Positions 10,933 to 23,220 of a stretch of DNA of 64,000 nucleotides are shown in pieces. The stretch is taken from NCBI RefSeq assembly GCF_947179165.1, contig NC_077238.1:60178257-60242256 (forward strand), written 5' to 3'. The DNA comes from Solanum dulcamara (lineage: Eukaryota > Streptophyta > Magnoliopsida > Solanales > Solanaceae). Position 1 is the stretch's first letter. The number at the start of each line of letters is the position of its first letter. A program made the translations under genes and the position numbers. A model generated the notes under the pieces. The model made no database searches. It saw nothing but the letters and a program-made list of their open reading frames with translations, and was not told the DNA's origin.

Positions 10933-12767
10933 TGTTTAACAACCTAACCCATCGTTACTAAAAAATTCTGTGTTAAAGGGTATACGAATCTCATTTGTCA
11001 TAAGACTAAGATCAATTCCTTAGTAGGTGAGGCAGAGTTTCGTCCTAAGCAATGAAGATAGAGACCAATCACTTTGTTGCAAGTGCATTGGTTATAAATT
11101 AAGGTCGTATAATGCCCTTAGCAAAAAGTTAAGTCAAACTTATTTTTCCCATTTAGTTTTAGACTTGAGTTTAAATTAGGGTCGCATTAAAATTACCATA
11201 GATCTCATCCTACAATCCCAAGAGTATGAAATCCATAATCTTGAACATGCTCTACCAAAAGTAATTCCTTGAATAAAGAAGGCTTGATGAAATATTATTA
11301 ATGAAGGAAAGATAAAATAAAACTAATGAAATGACTATTTGTGAACAATTTCATTCAATGAATGTGTTAATTGATTATGCAAGTATATGAACTATTTGTT
11401 GTACACTGTGATTGTGTTTGTGATTATGATATTGGATTAGGTGTCATAATATGACATATATATTAGATCAGGTGTCATGTTCCGACACATATATTTGATT
11501 GGGTGTTACGTTCTGACATATACTAACTATTTAACCATTATGTGTCTATCATTTGTGAATTGATCTTGACTATATGTGTGATGATAGAGAAACTGACCCA
11601 ATTATAATTCAACATGCCCATATTGTATAATAATTGATATGAAAGGGATGAAGGTCTAAGTGTTACCATATTGACTATTTTATTTGAGATTTACACTATG
11701 AAATTGTATATTGCCTTTGAAATGATAAATTGGAAATGTGCTTTTTTATATGCTTGTTCGTATTATGTTATGATATGTAGATGTGTTTGTATCATAGATA
11801 TAAGGGTATGGATAAACAAGGGGACAGCAGTTAATATGTGGTCTAGTAAAATTGATGACTTAGAGTCAAATATTGATAATGACCTGAAGAAGGAGGGTTG
11901 GGAGAGAATTTAGAGATTCATCTTTAGGCAAGCCTTCCTAGTGGTGGGAATCCCGCTGTAGCAAGGACGCCAAAGTGGGTTAGACCCCACCATAAAAGGC
12001 TAGTGCGGGTAGAATATAAGCCTTAGTCCACCTAAATATTTCCCTCTTTCAAGTGAGATGCTAACTATTCTACGGTTAGGTGCTGGTGTAAAAGCTAAAG
12101 GTAGTAGACTAGTTAGACAGTGTCAGTAGTGACCTGTAGTTTGGAAACACTTCTATGTCATAGAAGGGCTAGGCCTTGATCTATATTAGATTGGGCAACG
12201 GACCAACTAGAAGGGATTATATTTAGGCTTGAACGACTTTAATAAGGTTTATAGGAATGATAAGAGTTTGTGTATAAAGGTTTTGCACTGTATTTCCTTA
12301 ATAACATGTTTTCTTCTTGTTGATTTCTTTATATTATATAGTGGCAATTGGGTAGACCAATTATTTCTACCTGTGCATGTTGTTTGTACTGATACTACTC
12401 TTTTTATGTCACTTTATATATTTTGGTTGCAGGGTCAGTGATGTTTCGTAGGTAAAAATGAAAATGAGTCTCCAGAAGCTTCTACTATTCCTTCCTTATG
12501 GTGGTAGTTGTGTCTTTTTTTATTCATAAATTTTACTCTTAGATGCTCTTGTACTTGTTTAGACTAGTATCCTTGGGATGTTAAAATATTCTTGTAATAT
12601 GCCTTGGATAGTTTTTAATTTAACATATAGCGATCTCTTAATTATTTTAGACTTTTAATCTACATCTGGTCAAACTTTCACATGTTCGTTTGTTTAAGGG
12701 GTTGAGAGTTCTTCTATCGAGGTGTTAGAGTAGGTGCCTGCACATATCGGTGGGTTGAGTCATGACA
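10933..12767 (+). repeat. LTR A of family X
   Basis: Starts TGTTTAACAACC and ends ...GAGTCATGACA, followed by AAT and the PBS. It aligns block by block with 14957-15182 plus 18426-19997, for example 'AATAAAGAAGGCTTGAT' and 'CAATTATAATT.AACATG', and more distantly with 49122-51163. Confidence 0.8.
11430..11525 (+). repeat. 32-bp tandem repeats with GTGTC...GACAC dyad
   Basis: Three units of about 32 bp, each ATTGGATNNGGTGTCA...CGACACATAT-like. Each has a GTGTCA/YGACAC inverted repeat. Homologous arrays occur at 18650-18745 and 49970-50100, so this marks the LTR family. Confidence 0.75.
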
Positions 12768-12770
12768 AAT

Positions 12771-12782
12771 TGGTATCAGATC
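12771..12782 (+). other. PBS of family-X element
   Basis: TGGTATCAGATC, one or two changes from the iMet site, 3 bp after the LTR A end. Confidence 0.7.
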
Positions 12783-13167
12783 TCAAGTTACTGGTCTCCC
12801 AATATAAGAGCAAGTATGGAATAGACTCATGTGTATTGGTCTGTTAACGTCCACATCTAATATTCTAGAAGCTATGAAGCATTCTAAGAAGTTGTTCTAT
12901 TTATTCTCTCCTTTCATGTGGTTTGTGTCTTGTGGTATGGGTTGAGTCCAATTGGTATCTGTGAAATCCAATTTGTATCTCAATAAAGTAAACTTGATGT
13001 CGTTGTCATGGTTGAAGAGACACAAGCAACAAAAATTGGAACCAAGAAGGTTCCAACTGGTATCTGACCTTACTGGTTCTGTAAGTGAATGGATGATCAA
13101 TTGAAGGTCATCCATGAAGTTAACTAATTAAATAAATCAACTTTTTTGTGTGATGTAGCCTTGAGTT

Positions 13168-13305
13168 GTGATTATGTGCAGAGTGTTGCCTAAATAATTG
13201 TCAAGGTGTGAAGTGTACTTCCCTGAATGATATGATACGATAATGTGCAGAGTGTTACCTGAGATACGTACAACTGTGTGAAGTGTACTTTCATTAATGA
13301 TTGAA
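13168..13305 (+). repeat. Two-copy tandem duplication, about 70 bp
   Basis: Both copies begin GAT(T/A)ATGTGCAGAGTGTT.CCT and continue with GTGTGAAGTGTACTT about 45 bp later. Confidence 0.75.
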
Positions 13306-13762
13306 ATTATGTGAGATATGACTACTTATGTTTCTGTGAACTTGTTTTTTAAAAAAGGGTCATAAGTTGATTATGTGAAATAGTCTAGTGATTAACTCAA
13401 TGTGAATAATGAACAAATCTCGTATGTGTTATATGATATACTTGTGCGAGGGAAATAAACTCTTAATTGTGTATGAACATACCAATCGTGAAGATAATAA
13501 GAAAAAGGAATACAATCGAGATTGATTGGGAACCATGTGAGAAAAGGGCTATTGTTGCATAATAGCGGAATTTGTTGTTAAGAAAGATATCCTTAACATG
13601 TTTCATAATTGATTTTAAATAATGTGATGCTAAATTTTTAGATATGCATTGCTTGGTTTGGTCTTGGAACTATGCTAAAGGCATTAATATGATTTCATGT
13701 GTTTACTAATCTAAGACTAGAGATTAGGAGTTCAGACTATATTGTACTTGTGATCATGATTG

Positions 13763-13890
13763 TTTTTAACTATTGGATTGAGTTTATGGGGGCTTGATGC
13801 TTTAGTTGTTGCTAAATTGCGTGTCTATTTTTTATAATTTCTTTAACTATTGGATTGAGTTATGGGAACTCAATGCTTTAGTTGTGTGTT
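13763..13890 (+). repeat. Two-copy tandem duplication, about 80 bp
   Basis: Both copies contain TTTAACTATTGGATTGAGTT, then ATGCTTTAGTTGT. Confidence 0.75.
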
Positions 13891-14330
13891 CTATTTATCA
13901 TGAATTTATTGGTTTATGGTGGGTGATGAACATATCCCTGTATTGTGGATGTTTGTTTATTCTAAGATAATGGGGAAAAATTCTTAAATGTGTGACTCGT
14001 CATAGTTGTATACTATTTTTAGAACCTAGTTGATAATGGGCATAAAAGTTACTAATTTAATATTGGTAATGTTGATGGGTTGAGGTGATGGGCTACGTAT
14101 TCATATGAGTTGATCTTAATAAATAAACGGGATTAATAAAAAGGCAATGTGTTGCTATAATTATGATTGAAAAGTGTGAAATGCTTGATATTTATATTGA
14201 TGTGAATCTCATGATATGTCTTGATAGTCCCATTGTGATTGTGAATTACTTTAACTTGTCATTTCCCCATTATTATGTGAACATACTGAGTTGTATTTTG
14301 TTCCTGGACACTGTGATGAGATAGAGGATA

Positions 14331-14455
14331 TGATGCTGAGGTCATTTTTGGCAAAAGTGTGATCCCGAGGTCATTGCCAGCAAGAGTGCATTGTCGAGGT
14401 CATTTCCAGCGAGAGTGTGATGCTAAGGTCATTGCAAGCAAATGTGATTGATGCT
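14331..14455 (+). repeat. 29-bp minisatellite, four units
   Basis: Units of the form GATGCTGAGGTCATTNNNRGCRARAGTGT are repeated four times with a few substitutions each. Confidence 0.85.
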
Positions 14456-16144
14456 CAAATATTGATTGTGAATGAGCATCATTGCATACTTATTTGTGGT
14501 ATATTGATTCTTGTATTTGATTTGTGAGATACTTTGTGCTTATTTCTCTTTGAGTGGGGGTGATGTTCTTATTATAGCATTTGAAGGGTGTAAGTGTCTG
14601 GGTAAAGTTCTACCTCGTATGAAAGTTGACAAGATTTTAGTTTATAATAGATTCTAATGAACTTTATGAATTGTGTGGCTTAGAGATTTTTGGTGTCTCG
14701 AGGTGTAGTGATTGAGAAGATTAAGGTGGTATCATGATATGTGAGGGACATAGTATCTCGTAGAAACTTTCAAAATTTGATTCAGGTTGTAAAACTTAGT
14801 GTGTAGCCTTTGACGTAAAGGAGTTAGTCCGGGACATGATTTTCCCTAAGTTTTAATGGTGTCTCACCATCGGTTTTGAAAAACCTCTTAGATCGGCTCG
14901 TTCTCTCTCATCTACATTGCCGTTCATAGACAAACGAGGGGTAAATTGATATCTATTGTAATTACGTAACCCGCCGTTACTAAAAATATCTACGGTAAAG
15001 GTATACGAATCCCATTTATCATAAGACTAAGATCAATTCCTTGGTATGTGAGTGCGTTGGTTGTGAATTAAGGTCTTACAATTCCCTTAGTACAAAGTTA
15101 AGTTGAAGGTGTTTTTTCAATTTAGTTTCTGACTTGAATTTAAACTAAGAACAACTTAAAATGCCATAGCTATCATCCTATAATGAATTAGGTGGCCCAT
15201 GAACTAAAACATTAAAGGGCTATGAGTCTTCTTTGAGTTTGCTTCATTCAGAGTTTGGAGTAAAAAGTTATATCCATTTTACTAAGCATTATTCGTGCTG
15301 AGCCGTTGTGACGGGAATTAGGCTGTTGTGACGAAATTTGACGAGCTAGAATGAAAAGAAGGCTTATTTTTACTAACTCATTCTTCCCTTAAGTGCCAAA
15401 ATAGATGATGTTTACCCTAGAAACCCCCAAAAATATTCTCTAGGATTAGAGAGAATAAAAGAAAAGATTCCTAGCGCAAGGAAAGATACAACCCTCAGAT
15501 TTCACGCCCATCTCCATAGTTTCTCCTTCCAAAAGTCTGGGATCGTGCTACAATCCTTCTACAATTGTTTGGCACCGAGGTAGGCTAGGCTTTCTCAATT
15601 GAGTAGTTATAAATTTCGATCACATCTCTTAATATAATGTAGATTGATAGGAGATTTTATGCCTATGCCTTCGGACACGGAGTCTAGATGGTTAAATAAT
15701 TGTCAATTATAGTTTAGAGTGGGAATGTATGTTGTGATTTATGATAATTATATGAATAGTGATAAAGGTCTAGTTCTTGAATGTTAACCTTGGTGAAACT
15801 GTTTAGAAGGCTAATGACTCTTGTGAGATTAACTATAGACAATAGCTGGATCATAATGAAATTCTGAGATTCAGGGATTATAGGCTATTGATGTATATAG
15901 AGGGATATTTTATACAAAAAATTGTGTGTGTTCATGATGATTATTCCCTGTGAATTACTTAATTAATACTAATCATGAAATAAAAGGTGAATGAGAATGA
16001 ATTAGTATTGATAAATCTTATGCCATGAACCTATTTGATTACCTCGAGCTATAGGTTATGGTTTTGTTTATATCATAGAGAGACTCTTAATAGTGATTGA
16101 TTAATGTTATGATGTTTACCATGCATTGAATTATTGTGGTTGGG

Positions 16145-18397
16145 TGTAAGACTCGAGAATTTGAAAAGTCAAAAAATGAGGATCAAAGCATGAAAATTAT
16201 GAGACCTACAAATTTTGGCACCAGGTGATGACCATGGAAGGCCATCACGCACTGTGGTCTTTACCACACCTCATGGTGAGCCACCGAGTGTTAACCCTAA
16301 AGATCAGACCTATAGGGTGAGGTCCACGACAAGGCACCACAGACCATGGTGAGCACCACGGGCCATAAAGCCCTTCGTGGTGACCCCTCCCCTGAAACCT
16401 CAAAAAATAATCCCAAGGTAAGGACCACGCTTCACCACCATGGGCTATGTATCCCTTCACGAACCGTGGTGGGTTCTGTGATGTTCACTCCTGCAAACTA
16501 CCCTGCAGGTCCTGTAACACACCCATGTTTCACGGGCTATAATGCACTCCACGTACCGTGAAGGGTATCGTGGAGGAAGTTATGAACCTTTTCCTGCAAC
16601 TTTAGAATTCCAATTCTAAGCCTATTATTAAGGACACAACCACGGGATATGATGAGCATCACAGACCGTGATGGGTCCTCCGTGGTGAGTTCTAGTTCCA
16701 GTTAAATAAAGGGTATTTTAGTCATTTCCTAGTCTTTCATTAATTTATGTGGATGTTTTTAGGACTAGATTCATTACGAATTTGTCTTAAATATTTCTAA
16801 ACCTATTCATTTCCCTTATTACTCTATCAATAAACTTTAATACTTTTTTCTCAAGATTCATCTAAGGGGTCGCCTTGTTTATCAAGTTTGGCTAGTGTTT
16901 CTTAAAGAATAAGTCTCCTTTTTCAATTCTAAGATCAAATTCAATCAAGGTATGTAGGGATTGATCCATGGGACCTTTTTACCCATGCAGTCCCAAGGTT
17001 TTCATTCAAAATCTCATGAATTTCAATTGGGTTTGTAACCCTAATTCGATCAATTTTATTGGGTTGTTTCAATTAGGTTTATAATCATTATAAATGATCA
17101 TTATAAGTATGTTCCTACATGAATTACATGATTTCAAGTATGAATTATGATTGCCCATGCATAAAGCTATTTTTAATGATGATATTATAAAGTATGAGTG
17201 TGAATTCAATGATTTCAAGGTATTATCATGGTTTTCATTCAAATTGACTATGTATATGACTCTAAATTCAATTATGAATTATGATCATGGATTAAAAGTA
17301 TGTTCAAGTTATGAATTTCATGTAAGTATGAAGATAGGTGACTTAGGTCCCTACGTGGTGACTTAGGAACCTAATGACCTGAATTATGCAAGTATAATTT
17401 ATAATGATGAAAGGCCAATACTTACATTGCAATTATGTTATGAAATAAACTATTCTATGAATTGTGTATTTTAAGAACAAATTTATGATATATGTTAAGT
17501 ATGACTACTATGTTATGTATTCTGTGGGTTTTGACTTAGCACCGATCAGACTTTGAGATGGGTGACCTACCAAAAGCCTTAGTAGTAGCCTCAAGTCCCT
17601 TAAACTACGTTTCATCGTAGGTGCCTTCATGGCTTAGCTAGTGGATCCACATATAGCATATGTACATGACCCGGCTAGCAGGGTAGAGTCTACCTTAGCA
17701 AGTAGATTTCTCTTTCTTTCATTGTATAGGGAGACATTGGGATTCCATGTTATAGCTCACATGATCTTATTGTCGGTTATGGTTCCTATCCCACATATGT
17801 ATATGCTTATTATATTATTTTATGATTTTCAACTATGTCCCTTAAATGCTTTGATCATTATGGTTTGCTTATGACTTTACATATCTTTTCTTATCAAGTA
17901 TGTTATTTGATCATTGCATCTTATGATTTATATTGCATGTCATTCCCTCATACTTAGTATATTCAAATATACTAACGCATATTGTTGCCTACATTGTCTT
18001 ATAATGTAGGGGTTGAGGTTGAGGATCATATTCATACACATGGCTAGTTGAGCTTTTTCATCATCGGAGTTATGGTGAGTCCTCATCTATTGAGGACTAA
18101 TTATGAGTAGTTGTTTCTTATTTCAAAGACGTTTATTTCTTTTATGTTGAAGGTGAGTTAGGTACATGTCTTAGCCCCCACCTGTTTTCACTAGTAGAGG
18201 CACTTGTTGGACAAAACATGTAAAGTCTATGTAGTCAGATTATATTCTTCTTTTACTTAATGTTAAACTCTTTATTATTCTATGTTCCACTTTACTTTAC
18301 CTTATGTATGCTTTATGATAAGTCAAGAGGCTTGGTTGGAGCCCTTTTGGGATTTTGATCATCGTGTTATGACTAGACACTAGGTCGGGTCGTGACA
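16145..18397 (+). mobile_element. Family-C solo LTR
   Basis: 2253 bp from TGTAAGACTCGAG to GGGTCGTGACA. It is flanked by TTGGG (16140-16144) and TTGGA (18398-18402), a 5-bp TSD with one mismatch, and has no internal region. The body shares the 'GGATCCACATATAGCA' and 'GTAGAGTCTACCTT' blocks with the family-C LTRs at 26550, 31500, 38060 and 40580. A solo LTR arises by recombination between the two LTRs of one insertion. Confidence 0.85.
16230..16690 (+). repeat. Array of CACCAC...GTGGTG dyad repeats in U3
   Basis: At least five imperfect units of 60-110 bp. Each has an inverted repeat of the kind CACCAC(R)GNCC...CCGTGGTG or CACGGGCC...CCCTTCGTGG. It lies at the start of the LTR, upstream of the donor-like AAGGTATGT at 16947. 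Short frames on both strands across it are a by-product of the symmetry. Confidence 0.75.
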
Positions 18398-20032
18398 TTG
18401 GATGATTGATATGTTGTTGTGATTGGTCTATAATCCCAAGACTGTAAAATCCATAATCTTGAAATTAATCTACCAAAAGTGATGCCTTGAATAAAGAAGG
18501 CTTGATTAAACATTGTTAGTGAAGGGAAAGATAGAATGAAACTAATGAAATGACTATTTATAAACAATTGCATGCAATTAAACTATTACTTGATTATGCA
18601 ATTATGTAAACTATTCATTGTGGACTGTAATTGTGTTTATGATTGTGATATTGGATCGGCTGCCATGTTCTGACATATATATTGGATCAGGTTTCACATT
18701 CTAACACATATATTTGATCTAGTGTCACATTGCGACACATACAAATATTTGGGTAAGGGTTCCATGAGAGAACCATTATGTGGATATCATCTGTAAATTG
18801 ATCTTGACTATATGTGTGATGATAGAGAAACTGACCCAATTATAATTGAACATGTTCATCATATGTAATAATTGATATAAAAGGACCGAAGGTCCAAGTG
18901 TTACCATGTTGACTGTTGTATTTGAGATTTATATTGTGAAACTGTATATTGCCCTAGAAATGATAAATTGGTAATGTGCTTCTGTATATATGCATGTTTA
19001 GATTATGTTATGATGGCTAGATGCGTCTATATTGTAGGTATAAGGTCGTGCATAAACAGTGGAGGGCAGTTGATGTGCGGTCTAGTAAGATTGATGAATT
19101 AGAGTTAGATATTTTGGTACATGTGAAGAAGGGGGATTGGGAGATAATTCAAAGATTTTATCCCCGGGTAGACCGCCCTGGCAGGGGGAATCCTATGTGT
19201 CAAGGCCACCATAGAGGGTGAGGTCTCGACATGGTAGGCTAGTACAGGTAGAATATGAGCCTTAGTCCACCTAAATATTTCCCTCTTTCAAGTGAGATGT
19301 TAATTATTCATGAGCTAGGTGTTGGTGTGAAATCTAAAAGTAGTAGACTGGTTAGACAAAGTCAATGGTGGCCCATAGTTTGGAAACTCCTCTATATGAT
19401 AGAAGGGATAGGCCTTGATCTATATTAGAGTTGGAAGTGGACCAACTAGAAGGGATGACAATTAGTCTTGAACGACTTTAATGAGGTTGATGGGAATGAT
19501 AAGAGATTGTGTATAAAGGTTTAGCGGTGTATTTCTTCAAGAGCATGTTTTGTTCTTGTTGATTTCTTTATATTATGCGTTAGGTACCGGGTTGGTGAAT
19601 GATGCCTACTAGTATATATTGTTTGTACAGATACTTCTCTTGCTATTCTACTTGGCATAGTCTAGTTGTAGGGTCAGTGAAGTTTCTTAGGTGAAGACAA
19701 AGATGAGTCTCCAAATATTTCTACTCTTTCTTCCTTATGGTGGGAGCTGTGTCTTGTTTTTATTTATAAACTGTACTCTCACATTCTTTTGAACCTTTTT
19801 AGACTAGTATCCTTTGGGGTGTTAAAGTGTTTTTTAAAATAAACCTTGGAGAGTTTTAAATTTAATATATAGCGGTCTTCTAAAAGAAATATGCATTTAT
19901 TCAAACTTCTGATGTTTTCTTGTTTAATAGGTTGATGATTCTCCTATCTTGGTGTTAGAGTAGGTACCCGCACAACCCGGTAGGTTTGGTCGTGATAGCT
20001 TGACATGAGATCTGCATTGTAACCATAGTTAG

Positions 20033-20390
20033 TTGAGGTGTCTATGCCTGTTGGCGACTTTATTGTACTAGTCATGTCTATCTAGCTTGTACGGTGTGAA
20101 TTAATGATCGCACAACCTCCGCTGATTTAGTTAAATTGATTATGCTAGACTTAGATGTCATTATGTTATGGATTGGTTGGCATCTTGTTATGCTAATATT
20201 CATTGTCGTGAAAAGATGGTCCGATTTTATTTTTCAGGTGAGCATGTCCTTGAATGGAAAGGTAATGCAGCCACTCCCAAGGGTAAGATTATTTCATACC
20301 TCAGGGCACAAAAGTTTATAGCTAAAGGTTGTATATATCATCTGGTTCATTTCAAATATTTAGATAAGGACCCAGCAACTCTTTAGTCGG
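20033..20390 (+). pseudogene. Family-H protease, C-terminal part
   Basis: Resumes with VEVSMPVGD, then a shifted stretch, then GWHLVMLIF / DWLASCYANIHCREKMVRFYF and EWKGNAATPKGKIISYLRAQKFIAKGCIYHLV (read in segments), the linker between protease and RT in this lineage. Several frames are needed. About 15-20 residues between the left part (10791-10932) and this point are missing, so the X insertion was accompanied by some loss. Confidence 0.75.
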
Positions 20391-21100
20391 TTCCTATTAT
20401 GAATAAATTCCTGATGGTATTCACTGACGATCTTGTCGGAACCCTCTCTCCCCCCAAAAGGGAAATTGATTTTGCTATATATTTGCTTCCTGATATGCAA
20501 CCTATATCTATTCCTCCATACAGAATGGATCCTTTTGTGCTAAGGGAATTGAAGGAACAACTAAGGGACTTGCTCAATAAAGGTTTCATTAGGCGAAGTA
20601 CATCCCTATAGGGTGCTTTTTGTTCGAAAGAAAGATGGCTCTTTGCGGATGTGTATTGACTACAGGAAACTAAATAAAGACACTATTAAAAATAAATATC
20701 TTCTCCCATGGATTGATGACTTGTCCAACCAGTTACATGGTGCCAAATATTTTCCAAATATTGACTTGCGATCTAGTTATCATCACCTGCGGGTCAGGGA
20801 TATTAATATCCCAAAATCTGCATTTAGGACGATGTATGGCCATTTTGAATTCCTTCTTATGTTTCTTAGGCTTACAAATTACCTAGAAGAATTTATGGAG
20901 CTTATGAATTGGGTATTCAAACCATTACTTGATGAATTTTGGATTGTGTTTGTTGACGACATCCTGATATATTGACAGTCGGAAGTCGGGCATGTAGACC
21001 ACTTGTGAGCTATATTAAAATCTCCAGGACTATAGGGTATATGCTAAATTCTCTACATATGAATTTTGGATAATTTTTATAGCTTTTTTGGGTCATGCTA
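20391..21100 (+). pseudogene. Family-H reverse transcriptase
   Basis: RT would copy element RNA to DNA. The N-terminal part is 20399-20611 ([39 protein letters not shown]). The palm is 20613-20975 ([20 protein letters not shown], then [15 protein letters not shown] with the first catalytic Asp, then FVDDILIY with the catalytic pair). The triad is therefore retained, but a stop at 20609, a TGA at 20973 and later shifts kill the frame. No start is expected because pol is processed from a polyprotein. Confidence 0.85.
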
Positions 21101-21750
21101 TTACCATCAATGGTATGAAGGTTGATGGCCAAAAGATTGAAGTTGTGACAACTTGGATGAGGCCCTTAAATCTGACAGAGGTTCATAGCTTTTTAGGCTT
21201 CGCAGGGTAGTACTGAAAGTTTGTGGAGGGATTTTCCTCTATCTCTGCACCACTAATGAAACCGACGTATAAGGCAGCTAAGTTTTAATGGATTGAGGCA
21301 TATGAATAGATTTTTCAGAAAGTAAAGAAAAGGCTTACCATGACACCTATTTTAACTCTTTTAGATGGAACTGAGGGTTATGCAGTATATTATGATTCCT
21401 CTAGAAATATTCTAGGTTTGTTTCTTATGCATGGTAAGATTATCACATATGCCTCCATACAATTGAGAAAACATGAATAGAACTATCGTACGCATGATCG
21501 TAAGTTAGCCGCAGTTGTCTTTGCCCTAAAGATTCGGCGGTATTATTTGTATGGAATGCATATTAATGTTTTCACCAGCCACAGAGTCTTCAATATTTAT
21601 TTAAGCAGAGGGAGTTGAACCTACGATAAAGAAGGTGCCTAGAATTACTAAAGGACTATGATATTGATATTTTAAATCATCCCGGGAGATCTAATGTTGT
21701 TGCTAATGCGCTTAGACGGAAGTCAATGTGCTGTCTAAACCATATTGTAA
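21101..21750 (+). pseudogene. Family-H RNase H domain
   Basis: Connection domain: FLGFAG.Y..FVEGFSS near 21190-21240. RNase H: MTPILTLLDGTEGYAVYYDSS near 21340-21410, followed by [22 protein letters not shown] near 21490-21550 and the LELLKDYDI..L.HPG.SNVVA.AL block near 21640-21715. Stops are scattered. It degrades the RNA strand during reverse transcription. Confidence 0.8.
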
Positions 21751-22890
21751 CTGATAAGGTCAAAATAACAAAAGAACTATGCCAGCTAGCTAATTTGCAG
21801 GTGTGATTGGTAGATGTAGAGGGTAGAGGTGTTGTCATTTAGAATACTGCAGACTCCATCTTTGTTACTAAATTTAAAGAGCTACAACACGAGAATCCTA
21901 AGCTTAGGAAACTAAGGGAAAGTATTCCATAATAGTGGCAAACTTTATTTGAGTTAACTAGAGATGGAGTTCTTAGATACTAGGGTTGCTTATGTGTACC
22001 GACAATCAAACAGTTTTGCGCTAAGATTTTTTTTGGAGGCCCTTCATTCTAGATATGCAGCTTAACCTGGAGAGAAAAAGATGTACCAGGGCCTTCGATA
22101 GATATATTGTTGGAATGGCATGAAAAACTATATCACGAAGATGGTAACCCAATGTCCCAGCTGTTAGCAAGTTAAAGTTCTAATGCAGTATATTGAACTT
22201 TCATTATGGAAATGGGACATGAAAATATGGACTTCATCACTGGTTTGTCTCTCAACCACAAAGTTATGATTCTATTTAGGTAATTATTGATAGGCTGATG
22301 GAATATGCTCATTTCTTTCAAGTCAAGACAATATATTCAGCGGAGGATTATGCCAAGCTTTATATTCGAGAGATTGTGCGCCTTCATAGAGTGCTAGTAT
22401 CTATTACTTCTTATCGAGGGGCTTAATTTATAGCACATTTTTAGAGATCTTTTCATAAGGGTCTAGGCACTTAGGTAAATCTTAGCACCTTTTTTCATCC
22501 ATAAACTGATAGACAGGCAGAGTGTACTTTTCAAACTATTGAAGATATGTTATGTGCCTGCATATTGGATTTTATAGGAAGCTGGGATGATCATCTACTT
22601 CTTATTGATTTTGCTTATAATAACATCTTCCAAGCTAGTATTTAGATGGCCCCTTATGAAGCACTATACGGGCAGAAGTGTAGGTCCCTAACCTGTTGGT
22701 TCAAGGTTGAGGAAGCAGAGTTGCTAGGTCCTAATCTAAGTCCAGGAAGTGATTGAAAAATTAAAGCTTATTAGAGATTGGCTGCAAACAGTCTTATGCA
22801 GATGTTCGACGATGAGACCTAAAGTTTAATGTAGAAGATTGGGTTTTCTTGATAGTACCAGCTATGAAGGGTGTGATGTGATTTGGAAAG
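21751..22890 (+). pseudogene. Family-H integrase
   Basis: HHCC zinc domain at about 22035-22165 (SRYAA.PGEKKMYQ, YCWNGMKNYI, CPSC). Core at about 22225-22720: DFITGLSLNH with the first Asp, AEDYAKLYIREIVRLHRV, then SITSYRGA where the family has SDRGAQF, so the second catalytic Asp is replaced by Tyr. Next come QAECTFQTIEDML with the Glu, and WDDHLLLIDFAYNN and YEALYGQKCRS. In-frame stops add to the loss. The enzyme would insert the cDNA copy. Confidence 0.8.
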
Positions 22891-23220
22891 AAAGGGAAGC
22901 TTAGTTCCAGTTATGTTGGACCGTATAAGATTATTTGGAGGATTGTTAAGGTGGTGTATAAACTTGATTTACCTTCAGAATTGGAGGCAGTCCATCTTAC
23001 ATTTCATGTATCTATGTTATGGAAGTGTATTGGATATCCTTTGCGTATTACAACCATTGAAGATATTCGCTTTGCTGAATACTTGTCTTATGTGGAGGTA
23101 CCAAAAGATATTTTAGATCGACAGGTAAGAAGGCTTCGAAGTAAAGAAGTGGCCTCCGTGAAAGTGTATGGCGAAATAATAACATCAAGGAAATTACATG
23201 GGAAACCAAGGAGTAAATGA
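22891..23220 (+). pseudogene. Family-H integrase tail / chromodomain-like
   Basis: Two overlapping frames are needed: GKKGKLSSSYVGPYKI before 22930, then 22951-23220 with VYKLDLPSELEAVHLTFHVSML, EDIRFAEYLSYVEVP, ILDRQVRRLRSKEVASVKV and a broken end. The ILDRQ.R.LR.KE.ASVKV block precedes the W-rich chromodomain-like tail in Tekay/Del-type chromoviruses. Clade assignment is by motif memory, not alignment. Confidence 0.75.

Larger units (their letters stand above)
12783..14956 (+). other. Non-coding internal region of family-X element
   Basis: No gag, protease, RT or integrase motif in any frame. It shares its leader with 51180-52080 ('AAGTATGGAAT.GACTC', 'GAAGCTATGAAGCATT', 'GATGATCAA..GGTCATCCATGAAGT'), so it is a family-specific internal sequence. 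It is built partly of local tandem duplications (13168-13305, 13763-13890, 14331-14455). Confidence 0.65.
15183..18425 (+). mobile_element. Insert in LTR B: partial LTR with a solo LTR inside
   Basis: The outer part (15183-16144 plus 18398-18425, about 990 bp) begins TGAATTAGGTGGCCCATGAAC. That resembles U3 starts elsewhere in the window (near 147 and 7508), and it carries a leader-like segment (15560-15620) similar to 49480-49520. Its right end lacks ...CA, so it is probably a truncated LTR. TATAA at both borders is a candidate TSD. Confidence 0.5.
14957..19997 (+). repeat. LTR B of family X, split by nested insertion
   Basis: Left part 14957-15182 starts TGTAATTACGTAACCCGCCG and matches LTR A 10933-11205. 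Right part 18426-19997 matches LTR A from 11206 onward. The two parts flank a 3.2-kb insert with TATAAT at both borders. The expected ...CGTGACA end appears as CGTGATA at 19997. Confidence 0.75.
10933..20030 (+). mobile_element. Family-X LTR element inserted in H protease
   Basis: LTR A (10933-12767), PBS, a 2.2-kb non-coding internal region, and LTR B (14957-19997, expanded by nested insertions). No gag or pol domain is recognisable between the LTRs, so it looks like a large retrotransposon derivative. LTR B is followed by PBS-like and leader-like sequence (20000-20030), which fits a second partial copy or a recombination product rather than a simple 3' LTR. I cannot read a clean TSD. Confidence 0.65.

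Noticed and set aside
16245..16561. Overlapping 71-codon frames on both strands
   Set aside because: Generated by the dyad-symmetric CACCAC/GTGGTG repeat array in a U3; no protein character.
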